64,000 nucleotides of DNA from Pseudomaricurvus alcaniphilus (GCF_011440395.1 NZ_JAAOIX010000009.1:62001-126000); one strand, 5' to 3'. Positions 34,489 to 43,564 are shown, counted from the first letter of the stretch. The notes: generated by a model from the letters alone, not told the origin. Numbers and translations are program-made.

Positions 34489-36486
34489 TTACTGGGGTGT
34501 GTTCCCATGTCGCCAATACGGAACTATATCTCGAGTAAAGTGTGTAAGCGGGTTACTTCCATAGTTTAATGTTCCCATATTAAGAGACTCTGTAACATGT
34601 GTGAATGTGCCATTATCATTTGGGCGCAGAATGATTTCATAACGGCCATAGCGGTTTGAAATTTCCCTCTGCCACCAGTTCTCTCTTCTTGCAACTTTAC
34701 TGGTATATTTTAGGTTATGTTCATTACCTGGTCCGTTCCTGTGAAATTTTGTTTCACTTGGCGAAGCTTGTTTCATTCCATATTCTCCTGCCCCTTCAAC
34801 TTCATCAATAGTTAAGTCATTCCTTCCATACAAGCGTTCATCTTTTAAAAATTGATCGTTTTCTACATTCCTCGCAAAATGGCTCTGTTTGCTTCTAGCT
34901 CCTGCATTATTACAAGGCCGTCCCGTACATGACGAATTATCTTTAACGGCTGTTGGCTGCTCAAAATTCGCTGGTGTTAAGCCAGCCAAACCCACTCCAG
35001 CAACTTGAATAGCTATGCCAGAATTAAAGGCACTTTCTCTTGTGGCAGTAACTACAACTTCTTCGAGAGTATACCCTGCCTGATTTGCTCCCGCAGCTAT
35101 GGCTTCACTAGAAACCGTATTACCTGCCAAGTGCTCGGCTGTTGCCTGGCTAGCAACATCCGACGCAGCCATTGCGCCCCCCTCCGACACTCCGGTAGTG
35201 GTACCTGGCTGCGCCATTTCCCCCCCGATCCATGCCATTGCGGCGGCAAAAAATGCCTGTCCGCTCGTGGCACCATTCATTTTTGCGAAACCATATGCCA
35301 AAGCCGCTCCACAAGGCGGACAGTAATAACTAACGACAACTGTTATCACTGTTTGAACGACCGACTTTACAAAATCGCCAAAACTAAAGTAACCACTAGG
35401 GTCGGTATATCTCAGAGGGTTATTCATTACATAAGAATAGCGATTATAACTTTGCGTGTTATCCAAAAATTGGACAAACGGATCTGCCTGCAAAAACCTC
35501 CCAAGTCTCGGATCATAAATCCGCCCATTCATATGAATCAGCCCCACCTGATCCAGCATCTCACGGCCGGTGAAGCCCCTCGTGGTCGCTATATTCGCCA
35601 CCGAGAAGTTGATGTCCGTTGCAATATTCGCCAAGACGGCAGACGTACTGGGGTTGATTCGCTGTCCCCAGGCGTCAAATCGATACTCCTGCGTATTGCC
35701 GCCCTCAACAATCACATCCAGCGAGCCCAGGTGATCCTTGTAGAGGTACTGGGTGGTTCTTGCGGTTTCGGTACCACTGCTGCTTTTTGAAATTGTGACC
35801 AGTGCATCACCGATATAGCGCTTGATCACCTGGCTGCCATCCGCCTTGGTGACCTTTTCAACACTGCCGATATAGCGGGTCACCGTGGTGCCATTGGAGT
35901 CGGTATCGGTGCGCAGGTAGCGGGCGCGATTCGGACCATACTTGAATTCGGTAGTGTGGCCACCCTTGCTGATTAACTTTGGCTTGTCGAAGGTGGTGTA
36001 CTGCAGGCTGCGCCCGGAGGTATCCGACGTCATGTTGCCGTTGGCGTCGTAGGTGTAACTGATGTTACCCGTGGACGTATTGGTGACGGCGTGGGGTCCG
36101 GCATTGTTGCCGTAGGTGTAGGTACCGACGCCGGTTTTGGATTTGATATTGCCGTTTTTGTAGTACTGGATATTCTGCTGGATGGCACCCCCGACTTTGA
36201 CGTGCCTGAGTCGATTCAAGCCATCGTACACAAAGGTTTCCTGGAGTGTGTTTGACCCCGTCGTTCTGGTGCGCTCGGTCAAGTTGCCGATGTCGTCCCA
36301 GTCGTACTCGTGATCCTGCACCACACCAAAGCTCGCCAGCATCGATGTATCCAGCGTTTTCAGCCTGCCGGTGGCCGGGTCGTAGTAGCGATTCGACGTC
36401 AAACCATTGCCGCTGACCCACTCGGTGACGTTGCCACGGAGGTCCATACATAGAGTGGATTTTAGGTCGAATGACAAAGCACTCAC
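34489..36486 (-). CDS. RHS-repeat cassette with unidentified C-terminal toxin (RHS3)
   Basis: 665 residues, 5'-truncated. RHS homology begins exactly at an in-frame ATG (36447, MDLRGNVTEWVSG); a GTG at 36486 adds 13 unrelated residues. YD repeats run to NPLRYTDPSG near residue 361. A Cys/Gly/Ala linker follows (YYCPPCGAALAYGFAKMNGA) and then LEEVVVTATR, a string typical of TonB-receptor plugs that also recurs in some polymorphic toxins. The tip (~residues 515-665) has KQSHFARNVENDQFLKDERL … KFHRNGPGNEHNLKY and a WWQREISNRYGRYEII beta segment. Toxin chemistry is unknown. It lacks the KFANGA junction of RHS1 and RHS2. Confidence 0.8.
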   Translation of the reverse strand: MSALSFDLKSTLCMDLRGNVTEWVSGNGLTSNRYYDPATGRLKTLDTSMLASFGVVQDHEYDWDDIGNLTERTRTTGSNTLQETFVYDGLNRLRHVKVGGAIQQNIQYYKNGNIKSKTGVGTYTYGNNAGPHAVTNTSTGNISYTYDANGNMTSDTSGRSLQYTTFDKPKLISKGGHTTEFKYGPNRARYLRTDTDSNGTTVTRYIGSVEKVTKADGSQVIKRYIGDALVTISKSSSGTETARTTQYLYKDHLGSLDVIVEGGNTQEYRFDAWGQRINPSTSAVLANIATDINFSVANIATTRGFTGREMLDQVGLIHMNGRIYDPRLGRFLQADPFVQFLDNTQSYNRYSYVMNNPLRYTDPSGYFSFGDFVKSVVQTVITVVVSYYCPPCGAALAYGFAKMNGATSGQAFFAAAMAWIGGEMAQPGTTTGVSEGGAMAASDVASQATAEHLAGNTVSSEAIAAGANQAGYTLEEVVVTATRESAFNSGIAIQVAGVGLAGLTPANFEQPTAVKDNSSCTGRPCNNAGARSKQSHFARNVENDQFLKDERLYGRNDLTIDEVEGAGEYGMKQASPSETKFHRNGPGNEHNLKYTSKVARRENWWQREISNRYGRYEIILRPNDNGTFTHVTESLNMGTLNYGSNPLTHFTRDIVPYWRHGNTPQ

Positions 36487-36829
36487 CGCGAGCCAGACGC
36501 AAAAACAGCGGCATGGCCGCTGCTTGATGACTTTCCTGAAAAGCCTATCTAGCCACTACAACAAAGAATAACACTACATCTTGGGATTTATGAATACGTG
36601 TCCTTAGTCTTTCTACGATAGACTACCTGGTGACCGGCCACCCGGCGGAAGTCAACCCCTTGGCCAACCCCCGATGGTTTAAACGCTTCCGGGTAGTGGA
36701 TCGCTTGACGATGATGACCAAAAAGTCATAATTAGAATCATTGATGCCATGATTGCCAAACAGTAAATGCAATCTGTACTTCAACCCTTTGATGACGCTG
36801 CCAGCGCCTAACCTTTGAGAGGCAACCCC
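36487..36829. other. Gap upstream of RHS3 and the toxin-antitoxin pair
   Basis: About 340 bases with no convincing gene. A short imperfect dyad is present around 36716-36760 (GATGATGACCAAAAAGTCAT…ATGATTGCC). It should contain the toxin-antitoxin promoter. Confidence 0.4.
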
Positions 36830-37009
36830 ATGCAAGCCGCAAAACAAGATGCTTTAGATGCGATCAACCAGGCTCCCGAGAATGCCGACATGGAAGAGAT
36901 TATGTACCGGCTGTACGTGCTCGATAAGGTACGCAAGGGGCTGGAAGCGGTAGAACGTGGAGACACCCTCACCAGCAAGGAATTGGAGCGAGATATTGAT
37001 TCATGGTGA
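36830..37009 (+). CDS. Antitoxin of a RelE/ParE-type module
   Basis: 59 residues from ATG 36830, with GAGAGGC before it; an in-frame TTG 15 bases upstream would place the ribosome site inside the gene. The sequence MQAAKQDALDAINQ … IMYRLYVLDKVRKGLEAVERGD is the helical form of island antitoxins paired with RelE-type toxins, ending TSKELERDID. It overlaps the toxin start by 7 bases, as is usual for coupled expression. Such antitoxins bind both the toxin and their own promoter. Confidence 0.8.
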   Translation: MQAAKQDALDAINQAPENADMEEIMYRLYVLDKVRKGLEAVERGDTLTSKELERDIDSW

Positions 37010-37293
37010 TATGGACAAAGCCCGCCAGAGCGGACTTAAAACATATCCATGATTTTATTGCCGAGGATTCCAAACACTACGCCAGGAAAGTGGCTCAAGA
37101 GATTCGGGAGAAAACCGATATTTTGAACAAGCTCCCCGACATCGGGAAGATGGTGCCCGAAGTCGGTAAGCCTGAGATTCAGGAACTGCACATTTATTCC
37201 TACCGGATTATGTACGAAGTTAAAAATGAGCAATGTTATGTGCTGGCTGTGATCCACAAACGGCGGGATTTTGCGCCAGAGGATTTGCCTTAG
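37003..37293 (+). CDS. RelE/ParE-superfamily toxin
   Basis: 96 residues: WTKPARADLKHIHDFIAEDS at the N-terminal helix-hairpin, LPDIGKMVPEVGKPEIQELHI in the centre, and SYRIMYEVKNEQCYVLAVIHKRRDF at the C-terminal sheet, the standard RelE/ParE fold order. The Y-R-I-M-Y and H-K-R-R-D-F endings are frequent in ParE-like gyrase toxins and in RelE-like ribonucleases, and sequence alone does not separate the two. It is the second gene of an overlapping pair. Confidence 0.87.
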   Translation: MVIWTKPARADLKHIHDFIAEDSKHYARKVAQEIREKTDILNKLPDIGKMVPEVGKPEIQELHIYSYRIMYEVKNEQCYVLAVIHKRRDFAPEDLP

Positions 37294-37431
37294 ATTAATA
37301 TTTGATGCAATACCACCGGCCAAGGTTATTGTCGTCTAATAGACCCTGATTCCAAACAGTCTGCGCACAGGGTCCAATAACAACTGGAAAGCCCCTGACG
37401 TTACCAGCCTCATAACCCTCAACCAAATTAA

Positions 37432-37645
37432 GTGGGGTCAGATTAAACTTTTGCATTCATAGCCTGCCTATCCTTACCCACTGATGGGGTTAATGATAAG
37501 CAGCTATACAGATTTTAATACAGCCTCGTGACAAAGTCTCATCTGACCCTACTTATCCCCATGGGACATCGGCGCTCTCCATTAAATTGATCGTCGCAAA
37601 ATCAGATTAATGAATGCCGGTGTCCCCCGTTAATGATGAAGAGCC
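37432..37645. repeat. ~214 bp MITE-like palindromic element, copy B
   Basis: A full-length relative of 32632-32846 with the same two-hairpin plan, from GTGGGGTCAGATTAAAC to GATGAAGAGCC. The bases just before it (37361-37430, GGGTCCAATAACAACTGG…) are a degenerate scrap of the ~700 bp repeat. Confidence 0.8.
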
Positions 37646-37659
37646 AAAGTGCGTAAATC

Positions 37660-38358
37660 CTAAATATACGGTAATAACTGGCTTGCCAAAAATAACACCG
37701 CGGCATTGAGTGCATTGGTTACGGCAAAAGGCTGCTTACCTAGAGATACATCAATAAACCCCTTTGGAATCGCTTGCGCCTTTTTTTGATACCGAATCGA
37801 TCTATTCACTTCTAACCTTGGCGCATTGGGGTCAATCACCAGACGAAGCCCGGAACCTCTTAGCTCTCGACGAACCGGGGCGCCCGTAACTATATTTAAT
37901 AGGTAGATAAGCGGAGAAACTACAATAACCCAACCAATCACCGTAAGCCCCATCATGAATAACATGCTTTTTCCCGCCAGAGAATCCCAGCGACTCTCTA
38001 GCCTCGTAATCAGGTCACGCCCATCTCCACTTTTTGAATTGGCCAAATTTGCTGTGATGGCAAAAAAGAAAATAGCGGTTAATGACACGCATGCAGCTAT
38101 AAACTCACCGGGATGTATGGAGAGCAACGCCTCCCTGTCTTTTAAGCCGTCCCAGACGAGAGCCATGAACGAAGTCATAATACTGATTGGCGCGCCGTAG
38201 TTGATAAACCAGACAAAGTAATTGGTTTCAGCGTATCTGCCGAACACCCAATTGAGTGCCCAGATCCAGATTACTATCACTAACGCTGAAACTAGAAACA
38301 CTGTTATCAGTCGAGCATTACTCTGAGTGACATTTGTCTTATCATCAATATTATTCAT
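37660..38358 (-). CDS. Multi-pass membrane protein, 232 aa
   Basis: From ATG 38358 (GGGAGAG upstream) the product starts MNNIDDKTNVTQSN and has about five membrane segments (near residues 19-38, 48-66, 87-107, 133-158 and 215-230). A basic soluble segment (RLEVNRSIRYQKKAQAI) precedes the last helix. It starts right beside MITE copy B and its 3' end is 15 bases from the repeat, so the tail may be altered. No family is recognised. Confidence 0.6.
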   Translation of the reverse strand: MNNIDDKTNVTQSNARLITVFLVSALVIVIWIWALNWVFGRYAETNYFVWFINYGAPISIMTSFMALVWDGLKDREALLSIHPGEFIAACVSLTAIFFFAITANLANSKSGDGRDLITRLESRWDSLAGKSMLFMMGLTVIGWVIVVSPLIYLLNIVTGAPVRRELRGSGLRLVIDPNAPRLEVNRSIRYQKKAQAIPKGFIDVSLGKQPFAVTNALNAAVLFLASQLLPYI

Positions 38359-38519
38359 GAAACTCTCCCTAAAACAGGCGGCTTGAGGAGCACCCCGCGA
38401 GTAGCGGTGATAGTTTCTAACCCTTTCCAATATAGCATGTCATACTCTCGCCCTTAAATTGCCTTCTAGTGCGGGGGGATTACCCTGTTGATTGAAATCG
38501 AAAGCCTGCACTACCAGAC

Positions 38520-38670
38520 AAATCCGTCACAAAGACACAACTTCCTGTAACTCATTGATAAATTGAGGAGGCGGTCCAGAAGCGGTCCGAGAGATACCCC
38601 TCGCTCAAACTACCCTGTTCACTACCGCTTTCGCCAAAACTGCCAAAACCCTGTCTCGGGGTTTCAACAG
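38520..38670. repeat. Repeat related to 8640-8770
   Basis: The segments AAAGACACAACTTCCTGTAA…, CCTCGCTCAAACTACCCTGT and …ACTGCCAAAACCCTG recur in the same order at 8640-8770. The wider gap 38359-38773 has no gene. Confidence 0.5.
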
Positions 38671-38773
38671 TACTCTCGGGGTCAAATTCCGTAGGCGATC
38701 AATAAACCCCATCTTCAACCTGACCCTGGCTGCTGTTACGGCTTGACTTCACTGACCAATGGAGAACCACCGT

Positions 38774-39004
38774 ATGACATCAGAACAAAAGGAGTAGTTT
38801 TGGCGGGGCCGTATCAATGATTGGCGCAAGAGCCAGGTCACTCAGAAAGTTTACTGCGAAGAGCGCGACTTGTCTTTTACCCAGCTTGCCTATTGGCGCA
38901 CTGGATTCAACCGGGTCAAATTCGGCCGTCTCCTGAGCCAGCCACCGACCCCTGGACCCCACCAACCGGTCGCCTCGCTGTCGGCCCGAGTCTCTCCAGA
39001 GTGA
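38774..39004 (+). pseudogene. IS66-type tnpA-like fragment with an internal amber codon
   Basis: The frame starts ATG 38774 and meets TAG at codon 8 (38795-38797), then stays open to 39004. After the stop it reads WRGRINDWRKSQVTQKVYCEERDLSFTQLAYWRTGF, the pattern of the small helix-turn-helix accessory protein TnpA of IS66 elements. No tnpB or tnpC follows. The 3' part degenerates into the GC-rich repeat. Confidence 0.7.
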
Positions 39005-39180
39005 CAGTCTGAGAGCGAACTGGAACCGAGGCATGGGTAGGGCCATGGGTCACCCCCGGCGGGGAGAGTGGGGCAGTGTCGGCGAAGTCTGGCGAGATGC
39101 GGCAGACAGCCCTGCCAGGTAAATTTCCCAGATCGGCAGGTTTTCAGCAAACCTGGAAAACTAGCAATCTGGAATCTACT
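39005..39180. repeat. GC-rich composite element, copy near 39 kb
   Basis: It contains GAACTGGAACCGAGGCATGG, then CCCCCGGCGGGGAGAGTGGG, and arm-like GGAAAACTAGCAATCTGGAA. It is related to the cores at 8.9, 10.6, 14.3, 27.4 and 33.0 kb. The gap 39261-39575 has no confident gene; a weak frame near 39348 lacks a well-placed ribosome site. Confidence 0.5.
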
Positions 39181-39190
39181 TGTCGTACCT

Positions 39191-39260
39191 GACGCCTTGA
39201 CGCTAGCACCCGAGCGAGGCCTTGTGCGGCATAGACTGGCGTCGAGTCGCCGAGCGCGTC
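39191..39260. repeat. REP-like inverted repeat, copy 7
   Basis: Left arm GACGCCTTGACGCTAGCACC and right arm GGCGTCGAGTCGCCGAGCGC, in the same arrangement as the copies in the integrated element 15-29 kb upstream. Confidence 0.6.
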
Positions 39261-39575
39261 GATAAAATTGAGTTATGCCTGCACTACACTGCCCCGAGTT
39301 CTGGGGTAATACACAGGCGCTACAGAAGGAAACTTCAGAATCCGCGCATGGTTACAGTATTCACTATCCGTATTTGTAAAGCGGTAAATGACGCCGCGGG
39401 TGCAAAAAGCTTGACCCTTCAGGATCTTGAGAATAATTTAAATGAGAACTCTATTAGAGTTAGTCGTTGTAACGACTTCATCATCGGGGTGGTAATATAA
39501 ATTCGGTCATCCGTTGTGCCTGCGATGAATGTTTACATTACTACTTCAGGCAACACATAAAAGAGGGATTTTGTT

Positions 39576-39737
39576 ATGGCTAAAGGCAGCAGTGGTTCAA
39601 AAGGTCGTGGATCAGGTGAAGGTGGTGGCGGTGGTCGTGGCACGTCAAGCCATCCCAGTCCTGGTGGAAATTGGCCTAGCACATCAGGCAACCCATCTGG
39701 AGGCGGCCGAGGAAATGCACTGTCGAAAGGCAAGTAG
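39576..39737 (+). CDS. Gly/Ser-rich small protein (53 aa)
   Basis: From ATG 39576, preceded by AGAGGG. The product is a Gly/Ser/Lys-rich chain starting MAKGSSGSKGRGSGEGG, with a NWPSTSGNPSGGGRGN segment and a Lys end. The NWPS/T-x-G-NPSGGGRGN form recurs in small uncharacterised proteins of enterobacteria and relatives, as I recall, so it is probably real. It is likely disordered. An attC-like sequence follows 54 bases downstream, suggesting an integron-type cassette. Confidence 0.6.
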   Translation: MAKGSSGSKGRGSGEGGGGGRGTSSHPSPGGNWPSTSGNPSGGGRGNALSKGK

Positions 39738-39790
39738 GTAAGTTTGCTTGTTGGCTCTTTTGGTGTATCAGTTCTGCAAGTCCCAAACCC

Positions 39791-39873
39791 TAACAAGCGC
39801 ATGTTGTTAGCCCCTGCGGGGCTGGGATCTGCGTCCCGCTGCACTTTTCTACAGCTCCAAATGTGGGCGTTAT
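39791..39873 (+). other. Possible integron attC-like site
   Basis: It begins TAACAAGCGCAT and ends ATGTGGGCGTTAT, matching the R''-L'' and L'-R' ends of attC sites (TAACAA… and …GGGCGTTA). The interior has AGCCCCTGCGGGGCT and other short hairpins rather than one long arm, so the fit is partial. It lies just behind the Gly-rich gene. No integrase of the IntI type is in the window. Confidence 0.4.
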
Positions 39874-40015
39874 ATTTCAATGAGAGCAAGGTGCCACGTC
39901 ACCCTGAATTAAGTGAAGTTCTAGCTGAGCAGTGTAGCTATGAGTGGATGTCACTTACTCCCCAGATGCTACCTTTCAGGAATTGAGCCAATGCTGAGAA
40001 TGCAGAGGGTATTAA

Positions 40016-40127
40016 GTGGGGTCAGATGAAACTTTTGCTTTCTTAGCCTGCCTATCCTTACTCACTTGTGGAGTTAATGATAGGCAGCTCCACAGATTTT
40101 GATACTGCCTCTCGACAAAGTCTCATT
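40016..40127. repeat. MITE-like element, truncated copy C
   Basis: Begins GTGGGGTCAGATGAAACTTT like the full copies but stops after GACAAAGTCTCATTG, so the second hairpin is missing. It is directly followed by the 3' end of the metzincin gene region. Confidence 0.75.
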
Positions 40128-40197
40128 GTGAAGCTCCCCCTTTTTCCGAAAATGGTTGCGTCCCCTTTTTCCCTCCGGCAGTTGATAGTGTTTCAGG

Positions 40198-42089
40198 TCA
40201 TTGAATCAGGGCGTTGCGCAACCCGTACAGGGATTGCCGCACTGCGCGAACCTGGTCCTTGCTCAACACATTGGTGCGATCACAGCGAATATAGCTCATA
40301 ACATCGTGTGGTGCGGCGCTGTATTTGAATGTCGCGAAGTTGGACGAAAACGAATACTTTGGGCCGTCATCGCAGCGGTCAACACCCTGGTTATCCCAGA
40401 ACCCCTCCGAGAAGGCCGGCATGGTGTCATGGGTGGCCAAATAGCAGCCGCCTTTTCCGCTGCACGCAGTTGTGGCGTAGCGATCGCCGTCGAGATTGTG
40501 GATCGAGGCATGGTTGGTCGCGGTCTCTTCGTTTTTCAGCATCGTTTCAATTGCCGACTTTGTTGTTTTGGCAGTGCGATAGGCATGAGCTAGCTGGAAG
40601 AAGTGACCGAGTTCATGGGCGAGTCCGCGCGGTGAGGGACGATCGTGAGTGACTGTGCTGTTACCGCGGTACCACTCTACATAGGTGCTGTCAGCATCCT
40701 GGCCATTGAGTCGGATTCCAGTCGGTCTGGTCATGGCAATGAAGTTGGCCCGACCACTGGAGCAGCCCTTATTGTTGCTGTGGGGGATGATGATCGGAAT
40801 CGAGTCCGAGGGAATATTGGTTGCTGACCAGGCATTGAGCGGATTGCGGCTTTTCCCACAACTAAAATCGGCCAGGTCCTGGTTCTGGGTGACTGTTTGA
40901 GCCGCATTCATAAACTCGATGCCGGCGGCGGCAAAGGTGCGGTTGGCGCCCTCAATCCAGCGCTGGATACCCGAGTTGGTGAACTCGTCAGCGGCCAGGT
41001 CGTTTTCAAGCCGGCTACTACGAAGTGCAGCTTGACCGACCGGGCATTGCTGTACAGGCCAAAGCTGTAGTTGTTGGCGATCAGGTGAGTCCAGTCGGAG
41101 CGCCATCCGGTGTCGATGCTCTTGATGCCGTAGTCACCACTCTTGTTGTCAACATACAAAATCGCTCGCCCGCCGCCATGGCACGAAGAATCGCTGCCGG
41201 TACGGGGCTTGCCGACGATCAATACCGGATTCATCTGGGCTTTCCCGCAATCCTCGGATAATCGGTAGTGAGCCTGATAGAGCAGAATGTCGCTGCGCGA
41301 TTCGCCACCGTAGTGCTCGCCCACCCCCAGCAAAGCCGTATGGGCGATGCCGGCGTTGGGCAGGTCCTTGACAGTCTTCGCGTACGGGTCCCAGATCCGC
41401 ACCTCCCCACCATCCTGGTTGTGCAGCACCAGTTCCTGATCGTCATCGTCGTCAAAATTGCCTGCCGCTATTTGATCCCAATAGCTGCTAATGATCGTGG
41501 TGGATTGAAGCTCCAGGGTCTTGCTTTGACTGGAATATTTGTAAAACTGCGCGGTGCCGGTACTGCGCTGGTAAAACAAGACGCGGCTGACGCCAGAGTA
41601 ATTAAATGGAACGACAATGTCCCATCCCTTCGCCTGGTCGGTGTTGGTAATGAGGTTTGGAATAGTTTGTGAAAACCGCAATGTGGCCTTGTTTGTTTCG
41701 AGTTTGAACGCCTTGAAGTCACCGGTATCGCGGCTGTAGAGAACGACATTGGCATCGACGCCGTTGAGAAAATTCGCCGGCATGATATCTGACCAGATAG
41801 TGGTCCACTTGTAAGTGTGCGGCTGCTGCAGGGTACCATCGTGGCTGATGACAGCGGTCTTGGCGTTGCCGCTGTTGCGGTCATATACCAATAGCAGGTT
41901 GTGTCGCAGAACTGTTGCATGGGTCCAGTCCCGTTGCCACTTTTTGGCACTGCCGAGGGTGATGTCTCCTTGCCGGTCGAATACGAGCCATTTAGCATTA
42001 GTGCTGTTCAGTGCTTGACCCGGGGTCGATGCCAGGAACAAAACAAGTAGAAACAGGATTTTAAGCAGCGGAGCTTGGAGGAATGTCAT
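40198..42089 (-). pseudogene. Secreted beta-propeller/metzincin protease gene with a frameshift
   Basis: From ATG 42089 (AAGGAG upstream) the frame opens with a signal peptide (LLKILFLLVLFLASTPGQA), then repeats of a FG-GAP/propeller type (GNFDDDDDQELVLHNQDGG … SDILLYQAHY). Around 41010-41025 the frame is lost: the next part continues in another frame as SRLENDLAADEFTNSGIQRW. That part holds the zinc motif HELGHFFQLAH (HExxHxxxxxH) and a Met-turn DVMSY, i.e. a metzincin protease, to the stop at 40198. One base gained or lost would rejoin them, so this is either a recent pseudogene or a sequencing error. The intact protein would be ~625 residues. Confidence 0.78.
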
Positions 42090-42237
42090 TTTAAACTCCT
42101 TCTCGCGGAGTAAAGGAAGGATCAAAACCCTTATTGCTTTTAGCCTACTTTAAAACTGAGCCTACTCCTAAAATCAGACACTGGCTATTTGTAAATATCT
42201 ATTCAAGCCAACTACTGCAAAAATACTGAAAAATCAT

Positions 42238-42450
42238 GTGGGGTCAGATGAAACTTTTGCATTCATAGCCTGCCTATCCTTACCCATTTATGGGGTTAAT
42301 GATAGGCAGCTCCACAGATTTTGATACAGCCTCGCGACAAAGTCTCATCTGACCCTACTTATCCCCGTGGGACATCGGCGCTCTCCATTAAATTGATCGT
42401 CGCAAAATCAGATTAATGAATGCCGGTGCCCCCATTAATGATGTAGAGCC
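42238..42450. repeat. ~214 bp MITE-like palindromic element, copy D
   Basis: A full-length copy preceded by AAATCAT, as is copy A. It lies between the metzincin gene start and hxlR, close to the point where accessory DNA gives way to more ordinary chromosome. Confidence 0.8.
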
Positions 42451-42465
42451 AATGTTTACCAGGGC

Positions 42466-42822
42466 TCACAGCTCATTAAGCTCAGACCACACCCTCAACT
42501 GATCAAGAATATCCAGAGCAGAACGCCCAAATTCGGTTAGCTCATAAGTAACCGCTACAGGGCGATCGCTGATTACAGTTCGTATTACCATGCCACGCCC
42601 TTCAAGTTCTTTGAGGCGCTGGTCAATCATTTTCTTACTCGCGCCTCCCAACATCCTGGTCAAGTCATTAAACCGTACAGGCCCATCTTTGAGGTGATAA
42701 ATGATGGAGCCAGTCCATTTCCCGCCGATGAAGCGCATACCCTTTTCAATCGCACAGGGCTCCATACATGCGTCATAAACTTTTTTCCGACCGTAACTAT
42801 CTGTTTCTACGCGACTTTTCAT
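42466..42822 (-). CDS. HxlR-family transcriptional regulator
   Basis: 118 residues with the HxlR winged helix: ACMEPCAIEKGMRFIGGKWTGSIIYHLKDGPVRFNDLTRML, then SKKMIDQRLKELEGRGMVIRT and the wing VAVTYELTEFGRSALDIL. Two Cys in the N-terminal CMEPC form a possible thiol sensor, as in YodB/QorR-type members. It is divergent from mdaB, with paired repeats between them, so it most likely represses mdaB and the following genes and is released by quinones or other electrophiles. Confidence 0.9.
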   Translation of the reverse strand: MKSRVETDSYGRKKVYDACMEPCAIEKGMRFIGGKWTGSIIYHLKDGPVRFNDLTRMLGGASKKMIDQRLKELEGRGMVIRTVISDRPVAVTYELTEFGRSALDILDQLRVWSELNEL

Positions 42823-42844
42823 GCTTTTTGCTCAACTTTTTTAA

Positions 42845-42897
42845 GGTTACTAAAAGTATACTAATTGATTATATATTATAGGTAACAATACTATACC
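42845..42897. promoter_or_regulatory. Divergent hxlR-mdaB promoter region with paired operator-like repeats
   Basis: GGTTACTAAAAGTATACT (42845-42862) and GGTAACAATACTATACC (42881-42897) are similar direct repeats 36 bases apart, each containing a TATAC half-site. They flank an AT-rich stretch between the two divergent genes, a natural binding region for the HxlR regulator. TATAAT-like -10 boxes are present in both directions. Confidence 0.5.
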
Positions 42898-42959
42898 TGC
42901 AGCAATTAACTAACCACTACTTCTTGTTCAAAAGTTCGTTCAATGCGAGGAAAGAAGAC

Positions 42960-43544
42960 ATGAGCAATATCTTGATTATTAACGCACATCACAAATACCC
43001 ATTTTCAGAAGGTCGTCTAAACGGCGCTCTGGTTCAAATGGCAGATGAACTACTACAAGCCAAAGATCACGAAACGCGTATCGTTAATATCGATGAAGAA
43101 TGGAATGTAGCAACTGAACTAAAAAACCATCAGTGGGCTGACACCATCATTCTCCAAACGCCTGTGAATTGGATGGGGGTACCTTGGACGTTTAAGAAAT
43201 ATATGGATGAAGTCTATACCGCAGGCATGGGGGGTCAATTGTGCAATGGTGATGGTCGCCATGAAGACACGCCCAAGAAGAACTACGGCGCAGGCGGTAC
43301 GCTCACTGGAAAAAAATACATGCTGTCTTTGACATTCAACGCCCCAAAAGAAGCATTTGATGATGAAAGTGAATATCTGTTTCAAGGTAAAAGCGTGGAT
43401 GACCTATTTTTCCCCATGCATATAAACTTCCGCTTCTTTGGTATGCAGCCGTTACCAACTTTCGCCAGTTTCGATGTGATGAAAAACGCAGAAGCCGAAA
43501 ATGACTTCAAACGTTTCTCTGCTCACATTCAAGAAAATTTTTAA
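42960..43544 (+). CDS. mdaB: MdaB-type NADPH:quinone reductase
   Basis: 194 residues from ATG 42960 (GCGAGGAAAG upstream). A close match in outline to E. coli MdaB (193 aa): start [49 protein letters not shown] and [17 protein letters not shown]. It is a flavodoxin-like FAD enzyme that reduces quinones by two electrons with NADPH, avoiding semiquinone radicals. It is the first gene of a three-gene run with a cupin and an AhpD-like protein, beside an HxlR regulator that probably controls it. Confidence 0.93.
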   Translation: MSNILIINAHHKYPFSEGRLNGALVQMADELLQAKDHETRIVNIDEEWNVATELKNHQWADTIILQTPVNWMGVPWTFKKYMDEVYTAGMGGQLCNGDGRHEDTPKKNYGAGGTLTGKKYMLSLTFNAPKEAFDDESEYLFQGKSVDDLFFPMHINFRFFGMQPLPTFASFDVMKNAEAENDFKRFSAHIQENF

Positions 43545-43564
43545 TCCAGATTGTAGTCAAACTT

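Noticed and set aside
39744-39986. An 80-codon frame across the attC-like site
   Set aside because: It runs through the hairpins of the attC-like sequence and has no ribosome site.
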